Source: Candidatus Omnitrophota bacterium (GTDB lineage Bacteria > Omnitrophota > Gorgyraeia > Velamenicoccales > JABMQK01). Taken from it: a stretch of DNA of 5,505 nt. Location of the stretch: positions 1 to 5,505 of the forward strand of contig JAQTPJ010000070.1 in assembly GCA_028712915.1 (NCBI GenBank), written 5' to 3'. The translations under genes were made by a program, and so were the position numbers. Shown here piece after piece: positions 1-5,119 of this stretch (within the stretch, counting starts at the first letter, position 1; every line of letters starts with the position of its first letter). The notes below the pieces were generated by a model. That model did not search any database. It was not told where the DNA came from and worked only from the letters and a program-made list of their open reading frames with translations.

Positions 1-462
1 ATCTACTTTCTTTATGTTCTGCTTTATAAAATCCTCTATCTTGCCCTGCAGATTATCTTTTATTGCTTCTTTGCTCTCCCAATCCACGCGCACAATCTGC
101 TGGTGGCCGCCGACAACTCGCGTCTTTACAGAAGTATACCTGTTAAAAACATCCAATACTCCATCAGTATTTATGCGCCTCTTCTTTAATTCAGATAACA
201 AAATGTCAGCCTTGTCATCTTTACCGACGATACCTGTAATATTCGCCTGCGCGCCCATACTTATTATATTGGCGGCGACGTTGGATGTCCCTCCAGGCAG
301 AAACTTTCTTTCGCCGGCCCAAACAACAGGCACAGGCGCCTCGGGAGAAATCCTCTCCACTTCTCCATATATATATTCATCCAGGATTAAATCGCCTATG
401 ACCAGGATTTTTACTTTGGGAAAATTGGAAATTATTGATTTTAACTTTTTGTCAACGTTCAT
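1..462 (-). CDS. rfaE1: D-glycero-beta-D-manno-heptose-7-phosphate kinase (RfaE1/HldE kinase domain), partial, N-terminal 154 residues
   Basis: PfkB/ribokinase-family sugar kinase that phosphorylates D-glycero-beta-D-manno-heptose 7-phosphate at C1 in the cytoplasm, on the way to ADP-heptose for the LPS inner core. I translated the reverse strand from the ATG at 462; the frame stays open to the window edge. Family landmarks are VIGDLILDEY (residues 21-30), ERISPEAPVPVV (36-47), the glycine-rich substrate loop PGGTSNVAANI (56-66) and the HldE hallmark GGHQQIVRVD (118-127). The catalytic GAGD region and any fused nucleotidyltransferase domain lie outside the window, so a stand-alone kinase and bifunctional HldE cannot be told apart. 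The start fits the family, whose members have about 18 residues before the first strand (KVKILVIGD). There is no clear Shine-Dalgarno in the 20-base gap after the upstream gene, so co-transcription with it is likely. The family assignment is secure; the exact substrate is inferred from the motifs. Confidence 0.93.
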   Translation of the reverse strand, partial: MNVDKKLKSIISNFPKVKILVIGDLILDEYIYGEVERISPEAPVPVVWAGERKFLPGGTSNVAANIISMGAQANITGIVGKDDKADILLSELKKRRINTDGVLDVFNRYTSVKTRVVGGHQQIVRVDWESKEAIKDNLQGKIEDFIKQNIKKVD

Positions 463-482
463 AGCTATGCGGTTTTTAAAAA

Positions 483-1412
483 TTATAGTTTTTCTAAAAT
501 TGCTGCCGTAAGAAGCGGTACCATTATTTCGTGGTGGCCCGTGATATAAAAACCTCTGCCTTTGGGCTGGGTAGGCCTGTAAACTATATTTTGCTGCGGC
601 CTGTATTGCACCAACATATCGAAATTTACCGTCGTAAAATCAAACGTCTTATGACCTAAATTCCTGGTAATGGTTAATGCCTTAAGAAATACCTCGGGTA
701 AAATTACCGCCGAACCGATATTCACTACGACCCCGCCGCTTATATTAGTAAGCGTATCTATCAAAATATGGAAATCCTTCTGGCTGGCTTTACCTGCATC
801 CTCGCCTTTAAAACTAGGATGCTGGTGTATGATATCCGTACCAATAGCCACATGCACAGTAGCGGGTATCTTTTTAACACAACAGCTGTAAAGTATGCTT
901 AAGTCTTTATAATCTAATTTGGAGTCTTTTATATTTAAACCTACTCTGCTGCCTAAGCCCTCATTATTTCTCGCCGCCTGCGACGTACTCTTGTTCAAAA
1001 AATCCGCCGTTTCTTTAGCCATGCCAAAGCTCCCGTCTATCAAGCCATCCAAAACCTCCTCGGAAGTCCTGCCGTTTAAAGCGATTTCAAAGTCATGAAT
1101 CATCCCCGCGCCGTTCAAGGCTATTAAATTTATTACGCCGTTGTTGATTAGCTGGATTATTAAAGGGCTGAGACCGCATTTTATCACATGGGCGCCCAAT
1201 AAAAACACAACGGGCCTTTTAGCCTTGCGCGCCTTGATAATCAAATCCACGCAATTCTTAAAATCCTGCGCCTTAAGGATATGCGGAAGGGAATTGTAAA
1301 AGTCGCTGAATTTCTGGCCTTTTTTCTGTTGTTTGGCAAAGAAATCAGTAGAAACTTTGCTCTTCCTGTCCTTAATAGAGTGGGTTTTAATTTTAGATAA
1401 GTTAATGCTCAT
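483..1412 (-). CDS. Deoxyhypusine-synthase-fold protein of unknown function, 309 aa
   Basis: I do not know a characterised function. The order of motifs follows deoxyhypusine synthase (DHS, a Rossmann-type NAD enzyme). VVFLLGAHVIKCGLSPLI (68-85) matches the DHS segment FLGYTSNLISSGI. LIALNGAGMIHDFEIAL (96-112) matches VTTAGGVEEDLIKCL. ILYSCCVKKIPATVHVAIGT (173-192) matches the segment before ALTDGSLGD. GGVVVNIGSAVILPEVFL (226-243) matches GMIILGGGVVKHHI, and the C-terminal FYITGHHEIMVPLLTAAIL matches the final DHS helix. The DHS catalytic lysine (in WGKI), the KHHI histidines and the GSDSGA substrate loop have no counterpart, so true DHS activity is unlikely; bacteria also lack eIF5A. The protein is soluble, with no signal peptide. 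A clear promoter lies just upstream and the heptose kinase follows after 20 bases, which suggests a link to sugar-phosphate or envelope metabolism. The DHS comparison is from memory of the family, not from a search. Confidence 0.8.
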   Translation of the reverse strand: MSINLSKIKTHSIKDRKSKVSTDFFAKQQKKGQKFSDFYNSLPHILKAQDFKNCVDLIIKARKAKRPVVFLLGAHVIKCGLSPLIIQLINNGVINLIALNGAGMIHDFEIALNGRTSEEVLDGLIDGSFGMAKETADFLNKSTSQAARNNEGLGSRVGLNIKDSKLDYKDLSILYSCCVKKIPATVHVAIGTDIIHQHPSFKGEDAGKASQKDFHILIDTLTNISGGVVVNIGSAVILPEVFLKALTITRNLGHKTFDFTTVNFDMLVQYRPQQNIVYRPTQPKGRGFYITGHHEIMVPLLTAAILEKL

Positions 1413-1423
1413 AACGGAGATAA

Positions 1424-1452
1424 ATTATAGCAATCTTATTAGTTTGCGTCAA
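1424..1452 (-). promoter_or_regulatory. Sigma70-type promoter of the DHS-like gene
   Basis: On the minus strand, TTGACG (1452-1447) and TATAAT (1429-1424) are separated by exactly 17 bases; five of six -35 bases and all six -10 bases match consensus. A start of transcription about 7 bases after the -10 would fall near 1417, only about 5 bases before the ATG at 1412. No Shine-Dalgarno lies between them. The promoter probably drives the DHS-like gene and the heptose kinase as one unit, separate from the cyclophilin gene. Confidence 0.72.
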
Positions 1453-1462
1453 TTTATATTTG

Positions 1463-1490
1463 AAGCTTTAAGGCGGGGCGGGGAAAGCTT
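1463..1490. repeat. Inverted repeat with GC-rich loop after the cyclophilin gene
   Basis: The 7-base arms AAGCTTT (1463-1469) and AAAGCTT (1484-1490) are perfectly complementary and enclose a 14-base loop made almost wholly of G on the plus strand (GG, GGGG, GGGG). It lies 20 bases beyond the cyclophilin stop and 10 bases upstream of the next -35 box. No T tract follows on the minus strand, so it is a poor intrinsic terminator. It could be a 3'-end stabilising hairpin or a structural boundary. The rest of the 97-base gap (1413-1509) holds only the promoter. Confidence 0.4.
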
Positions 1491-1509
1491 ATTTTGCCTG
1501 AAAATACGG

Positions 1510-2061
1510 TTATTTTTTTACGTATGCCTTTATAATTTTTTGCTCTGTGATAGGCCTGCTTGAGCCATCCGTAGGAGTAGATTCTATCTTTTGGACAACT
1601 CCATAACCGGACACAACTTCTGCGAAAATCGTATGGCGCATATTGAGCCAAGGGGTTACTGCGGTAGTAATGAAAAACTGGCTGGTGTTGGTATTCGGGC
1701 CGGCGTTCGCCATCGCGACTATACCGGGCCTGTCAAATTTGACATCTCCTGTAAATTCATCCTCAAAAGGGCCTCCCCAGATAGAACGACCGCCTCTTCC
1801 TGTACCTGTGGGGTCGCCTGTTTGAATCATAAAGCCCTTTATGACCCTATGAAATATTATGCCGTTATAATAGCCTTCCTCTACAAGCCCTATAAAATTA
1901 GCGCAGGCCTTAGGGGCTATCTCCGGCATTAATTTAATTTCTATGTTGCCTTGTGTCGTCTCTAAAATCACAATGTTTTCCTTTCTTTGATTATCTTCGC
2001 CTTGCGCGAAATTAACGCCCAAGAAAGATATTAATATGGCGAATATTAAGATTTTCTTCAT
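1510..2061 (-). CDS. Secreted (periplasmic-type) cyclophilin peptidyl-prolyl cis-trans isomerase, 183 aa
   Basis: Catalyses cis-trans isomerisation of Xaa-Pro bonds to help envelope proteins fold; comparable in role to PpiA. Residues 1-21 form a signal peptide: MKK, a hydrophobic core, and an AQG|ED site suited to signal peptidase I. The cyclophilin domain fills the rest (about 29-182). The active-site set is complete: FHRVIKGFMIQTGDPTG (70-86, with Arg72, Phe77, Met78, Gln80), MANAGPNTNTSQFFIT (117-132, with Asn119, Phe130), and PWLNMRHTIF (137-146, with Trp138, His143). The loop GRGGRSIWGGPFEDEF is typical of bacterial cyclophilins. The Trp at the cyclosporin-contact position is present. 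The gene starts 21 bases after the kinase stop with only a weak GGA upstream, so it is probably co-transcribed with the kinase. Its own 3' end is followed by a new promoter. The family is certain; the periplasmic location is inferred from the signal peptide. Confidence 0.95.
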   Translation of the reverse strand: MKKILIFAILISFLGVNFAQGEDNQRKENIVILETTQGNIEIKLMPEIAPKACANFIGLVEEGYYNGIIFHRVIKGFMIQTGDPTGTGRGGRSIWGGPFEDEFTGDVKFDRPGIVAMANAGPNTNTSQFFITTAVTPWLNMRHTIFAEVVSGYGVVQKIESTPTDGSSRPITEQKIIKAYVKK

Positions 2062-2082
2062 AGTATTTTAGTGGTTCCGGAG

Positions 2083-4053
2083 TTAGCTTTTCGCAGCCGA
2101 TGAGAGCGAATTGACAAAACTCGAAATGATTTTCTTTTTCTGCTCTGTCAAACCCAAAAATTCTAATCCCGCCCTGTATTGTGAACCACTATTGCCAACT
2201 AACCCTTCCATATTTTTTACCCAAGCTACGCGCGCCCTGGTATAAATAGGGGTCTTCTGACGAGGTATGTTCAGGCCGACATCAATATGCGCATCTTTTT
2301 CTAAATAACTCCTGCCTTCAAAACAAAACCCGCCCTCGGAGATATCCAGGGTTTGAATTGCCTCTTTTTTATTAGCGGCGAGGCCTATCTGGGCCTTAAG
2401 CTTATAAGGAATTCTTTCGAAACGCCTGACCTCCAGGCCCACCAACACCTTCTTCATATTAAAATTACTAAGCCTGTTTTGATCGCCAAGGGCTTGTTTC
2501 CTGAGAGGCCACGAGACAATGTCTACCTTGATAAAAGCATTGCCTATTTTATTCTTTTTAAAATAATCTTTTACCTGCGAACTGATAGAATTACAAATAT
2601 GGTTGGTTTTATCCTCTTTCCCCTCCGAGAATACGATGCTGAATTCTCCACTCTGGGAATCATGCGAAAATATCTGGGGAGTTAAATTATATAATTGCGA
2701 AAATTCTTTACAGAGATTATTGAGGATATTGTTCAAATCTTCAATCAGCCGCGGCGAATTAACGTTGTATTTGTCTTTAAATTTCTCATAATTTACAATA
2801 AATAATTCTATTAATGATAACGCTGTATCTTTGGAAAGCAGGTTATTCACAACATCCCTCATCTGGACAGGCAATATATGGCTTGTGTATAATAAGGGCA
2901 GCGTAAAGCAAAACTGGCTTCCTACTCCCAGCTGAGACTTTACCCACATCCGTCCGCCATGCAACTCCACTAATTCCTTGGAAATTGCCAAGCCTAAACC
3001 TACGCCTTTCTTTTTCGCGGAAGCGTCCTTGGAAACCTGCGTAAATTTGTTAAAAAGCTTGGGTATGTCCGAAGGAGATATGCCCACGCCTGTGTCTTTT
3101 ATCTTAACTTTCACCATCGCCTCTAAAATATCCACTTCCACGGATATCTTCCCGCCTTCCTCGGTAAATTTTATGGCATTGTTTATAAGATTAACTACAA
3201 TCTGGCGGAGGCGTTCTGAATCAATAAAAATATTAACCTCTTTTTCAGGCAATCTATATTCTAATTTTATTCCTTTTTGAGCGGCTAGTTTTGTGAAGAA
3301 TTCGGAAGTATCCCTGAGCAAGTCATTGATATTAATAAGCGAATAGTGCAAAACCAGTCTTTTACCTTCGAGCCTGGATATATCCAGCAGGTCGTCTATG
3401 ATTTTCTTGAGGCGTTCTATATTCTCTTCCGTCTTGCTCAAAAGTTCTTTTTGTTTGTCGGTAACCGGGCCGGCGATTTTATCCAGTATAAGCATCACCG
3501 CCTCTTTGATAATTGCCAAGGGAGTTCTTAATTCATGCGATACTATGGAAACAAAATCAGATTTCACATTGCTTATTTCCTGCAGCGACTCTATCTTTTT
3601 TTCTATATTAATCTTTTCCTTTTCCAATCGCTCCAACTGCATACGACGGGTAATATCCCTGGTAATACCCATCAGGCCGATAATTTTCCCTTTGCTGTCA
3701 TAGCGCGGCATTTTGGTGGTAGAAACGTAGTTGTCGACTCCGTCGGGCCGCGTAGCCCTTTCAACCTTGTCGACTATAGACTTGCCTGTTCTCATAACAT
3801 ACTCATCGTCTTTAATCATTGCTTCGGCGCGTTCTTTAGAAAATATGTCAAAATCAGTCTTACCCACAACCTGCTCCGGCTTAAGGCCTAACCCTTTAGC
3901 ATGGGCTTTATTTACCATAACAAACCTACCCTGCCTGTCTTTAAAATAAATGACATCGGGAATACGGTCTATCAACTCCAGCAAAAGCCGATACCTGCCT
4001 CCGTTTGAGCTGTTAGTCTTGATTTTAGTCTTTACTGCTTTTCTTTTTTTCAT
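2083..4053 (-). CDS. Soluble hybrid sensor histidine kinase: PAS, HisKA, HATPase_c, degenerate GGDEF-like region, PilZ (656 aa)
   Basis: Cytoplasmic sensor kinase with no membrane segment. A basic N-terminus is followed by a PAS domain (about 19-138, IPDVIYFKDRQGRFVMVN and a closing GLMGITRDITRR) and a charged coiled-coil linker (139-163). HisKA follows, with phospho-acceptor His173 in SHELRTPL. HATPase_c covers about 240-388: N box VVNLINNAIKF (286-296), G1 DTGVGI (320-325), F box FNKF, G2 GVGLGL (350-355). It lacks a receiver domain. Residues about 408-517 resemble a GGDEF fold that has lost its signature: LSLIELFIVNYEKFKDKY, then SGEFSIVFSEG (468-478) where GGEEF belongs, and a terminal strand FIKVDIVSWP. 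Residues about 540-650 are PilZ, with the RxxxR motif (Arg543-Arg547) and DISEGG (570-575), which bind c-di-GMP in this family. The partner regulator is not in the window. A weak AGGT lies 10 bases before the ATG. The kinase and PilZ calls are firm; the GGDEF remnant is inference. Confidence 0.93.
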   Translation of the reverse strand: MKKRKAVKTKIKTNSSNGGRYRLLLELIDRIPDVIYFKDRQGRFVMVNKAHAKGLGLKPEQVVGKTDFDIFSKERAEAMIKDDEYVMRTGKSIVDKVERATRPDGVDNYVSTTKMPRYDSKGKIIGLMGITRDITRRMQLERLEKEKINIEKKIESLQEISNVKSDFVSIVSHELRTPLAIIKEAVMLILDKIAGPVTDKQKELLSKTEENIERLKKIIDDLLDISRLEGKRLVLHYSLININDLLRDTSEFFTKLAAQKGIKLEYRLPEKEVNIFIDSERLRQIVVNLINNAIKFTEEGGKISVEVDILEAMVKVKIKDTGVGISPSDIPKLFNKFTQVSKDASAKKKGVGLGLAISKELVELHGGRMWVKSQLGVGSQFCFTLPLLYTSHILPVQMRDVVNNLLSKDTALSLIELFIVNYEKFKDKYNVNSPRLIEDLNNILNNLCKEFSQLYNLTPQIFSHDSQSGEFSIVFSEGKEDKTNHICNSISSQVKDYFKKNKIGNAFIKVDIVSWPLRKQALGDQNRLSNFNMKKVLVGLEVRRFERIPYKLKAQIGLAANKKEAIQTLDISEGGFCFEGRSYLEKDAHIDVGLNIPRQKTPIYTRARVAWVKNMEGLVGNSGSQYRAGLEFLGLTEQKKKIISSFVNSLSSAAKS

Positions 4054-4067
4054 AAATAAATCAACCT

Positions 4068-4119
4068 AAAAACAAAAATCACGTTTAAATACCTGCTTAG
4101 GTATTAGGTGGCGTGATTT
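4068..4119 (-). terminator. Terminator-like double stem with T tract after perR
   Basis: On the minus strand an outer 8-base stem (AAATCACG with CGTGATTT, plus-strand arms 4076-4083 and 4112-4119) encloses an inner 7-base stem (AATACCT with AGGTATT, arms 4088-4094 and 4099-4105) that closes on a 4-base loop. Transcription leaves the structure into TTTTTGTTTTT, as an intrinsic terminator would. The perR stop codon lies inside it. The outer stem is AT-rich and an internal loop separates the two stems, so termination may be partial and let the kinase be transcribed by read-through. The inner palindrome could instead be an operator for the kinase gene. Confidence 0.5.
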
Positions 4120-4547
4120 ATTACATTTTTATTGTTTTTTGTCTTTTTTAATTTGCAGACGTCGCATAAACCAAAAAACACGAGGCGATGCGACAAAATG
4201 CGGAATCCCGTCATCTGGATTACCTTATCATCCAAGCCCTTCATCGGCGGAATCTTAATATCGTAAATCTTCTGGCAGGTGCTGCAGATAAAATGGTAGT
4301 GGGAATGAACCATCGCGTCAAACCTGCTAAAACCTGTGCCGAAATCAAGCTCCCAGATCTGGCCTTTTTCTTTAAGGATGCGCAAGTTCCTATAGACCGT
4401 GCCAAGGCTCAAATTCCTGAATTTCTTCTTAAGCTTGCGGTAAATCCAGTCTGCGGTAGGGTGCGAATCGCACTTAATAAGAAGATCCAGTATTTTCTGA
4501 CGCTGTTTGGTATTGCGGTATGTGTCTTTTTCTTTATTAGTAATCAT
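4104..4547 (-). CDS. perR: PerR-type Fur-family peroxide-sensing repressor, 147 aa
   Basis: Metal-dependent DNA-binding repressor of the Fur superfamily. The winged helix is at about 10-75 (HPTADWIY 29-36, recognition helix LGTVYRNLRIL 48-58), and the dimerisation domain follows. The ligands line up with B. subtilis PerR: His29 (H37), Asp77 in SRFD (D85), His83 and His85 in HYHF (H91, H93), and Asp96 (D104). The aspartate in SRFD is the residue that marks PerR over Fur, which has Glu there. The C-terminal TGFRILSHRLVFFGLC also resembles PerR. Structural zinc ligands are Cys88/Cys91 (CSTC) and Cys128/Cys131 (CDVC). In PerR, iron-catalysed oxidation of the two histidines releases the repressor from DNA. 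A strong promoter and an overlapping palindrome lie upstream, so autoregulation is likely. There is no Shine-Dalgarno before the ATG, only an AT-rich leader of about 20 bases. Family very sure; peroxide-sensing inferred from the ligand set. Confidence 0.93.
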   Translation of the reverse strand: MITNKEKDTYRNTKQRQKILDLLIKCDSHPTADWIYRKLKKKFRNLSLGTVYRNLRILKEKGQIWELDFGTGFSRFDAMVHSHYHFICSTCQKIYDIKIPPMKGLDDKVIQMTGFRILSHRLVFFGLCDVCKLKKTKNNKNVINHAT

Positions 4548-4565
4548 TATTATTATTAAATAGGT

Positions 4566-4584
4566 GGAAATATAGTATATTACC
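4566..4584. promoter_or_regulatory. Candidate PerR/Fur-family operator over the perR -10 box
   Basis: A 19-base near-palindrome of 9-1-9 form, GGAAATATA-G-TATATTACC on the plus strand, has eight of nine matched pairs. It fully covers the -10 box of the perR promoter, so a bound repressor would block RNA polymerase. A single-base centre flanked by AT-rich arms is the layout of Per and Fur boxes. It is only about half matched to the B. subtilis Per box TTATAATNATTATAA, so the lineage would need its own consensus. Confidence 0.5.
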
Positions 4585-4602
4585 TCTGAACAGGAAAGTC
4601 AA
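4574..4602 (-). promoter_or_regulatory. Sigma70-type promoter of perR
   Basis: On the minus strand, TTGACT (4602-4597) and TATACT (4579-4574) are spaced by exactly 17 bases; each box has five of six consensus bases. The expected start of transcription is near 4567, giving a leader of about 20 bases before the ATG at 4547. It makes perR a transcription unit separate from the thiol-redox pair upstream. Confidence 0.72.
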
Positions 4603-4603
4603 G

Positions 4604-4631
4604 TTGATTATAGGCAGGCGCAGATAATCAA
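4604..4631 (-). terminator. Stem-loop at the end of the tlpA-like gene, possible weak terminator
   Basis: A perfect 8-base inverted repeat, TTGATTAT (4604-4611) with ATAATCAA (4624-4631), encloses a 12-base loop and contains the stop codon of the tlpA-like gene (4628-4630). The downstream minus-strand sequence CTTGACTTTCCTG has only a short T run, so it is a weak intrinsic terminator at best. The structure ends next to the -35 box of the perR promoter. It may instead protect the 3' end of the ccdA-tlpA transcript. Confidence 0.35.
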
Positions 4632-5119
4632 TCCGAGAGTATTTGCTGGTATTTGTCGGAGAAACTGTTGGAGACAGATTTTATCTTTCTGTCTTTGGAT
4701 ATAAAAACCAGGGTGGGGATAACCATAATTCCGTATTCGTATGCCACGCTGCCGTCATAATCCAATAAAACAGGGTAGGTTATTGAATAACTGTCAATAA
4801 ACTTCTTTACCCGGGACTGAGGCTCATTTATATTAATTGCCAGAAGTACAATTCCCGAAGATTTCATATTCTCATATTCCTCGTTTAAAAGCCAAATCTG
4901 GCGTCGGCAATGCGGGCACGAGGTAGTCCAGAAAAATAATATAACCGCCTTATCCTGAAAATCCTTCAAGGAAACATCTTTGCCGGATAAATCCTGCAGG
5001 CTAAATTCAGGCGCCTGCTTGTTTTCGTATTTATTGGACCCAAAATCAAAAGCGCATAAGCTAAGAAATGACGCAAACAACAGGCAAGATATAAAAATCC
5101 TGGCGCTAAATTTCACCAT
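4628..5119 (-). CDS. Exported TlpA/ResA-like thiol:disulfide oxidoreductase, 163 aa
   Basis: Thioredoxin-fold protein of the AhpC-TSA/Redoxin group that works outside the cytoplasmic membrane as a thiol reductant, for example in cytochrome c maturation or repair of periplasmic proteins. The N-terminus has a basic start and a hydrophobic segment (about 7-25); a cysteine at 22 after LSL is a poor lipobox, so lipidation is uncertain. The domain begins at QAPEFSLQDLSGKDVSL. The active site is WTTSCPHC (Cys68, Cys71), the family cis-proline is Pro135 in VIPTLVFI, and the 92-98 strand LLAININ with YPVLLDYDG is typical of TlpA/ResA. I chose the ATG at 5119 because GGGAGGT lies 8 bases before it; an upstream in-frame ATG at 5206 would only add 29 residues lying in another frame of the preceding gene. 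It overlaps that gene by 7 bases (ATGGTGA), so the two are translationally coupled, and the neighbour is its likely electron donor. Confidence 0.92.
   Translation of the reverse strand: MVKFSARIFISCLLFASFLSLCAFDFGSNKYENKQAPEFSLQDLSGKDVSLKDFQDKAVILFFWTTSCPHCRRQIWLLNEEYENMKSSGIVLLAININEPQSRVKKFIDSYSITYPVLLDYDGSVAYEYGIMVIPTLVFISKDRKIKSVSNSFSDKYQQILSD

Noticed and set aside
14..511. Plus-strand open frame of 165 codons at the left edge
   Set aside because: It lies opposite the heptose kinase, whose frame encodes clear family motifs; the plus-strand protein has no recognisable domain or ribosome binding site.
1454..1651. Minus-strand open frame of 65 codons overlapping the end of the cyclophilin gene
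   Set aside because: Out of frame with the cyclophilin coding sequence, which runs intact through the same region to its normal family length; no domain seen.
2503..2832. Active diguanylate cyclase domain in the kinase
   Set aside because: The signature reads SGEF rather than GGDEF/GGEEF, and the metal-binding aspartate of the first strand is not evident, so catalysis is not expected even if the fold is retained.
4188..4559. Plus-strand open frame of 123 codons opposite perR
   Set aside because: Entirely antisense to a gene with all PerR ligands; no domain features and no promoter seen on that strand.
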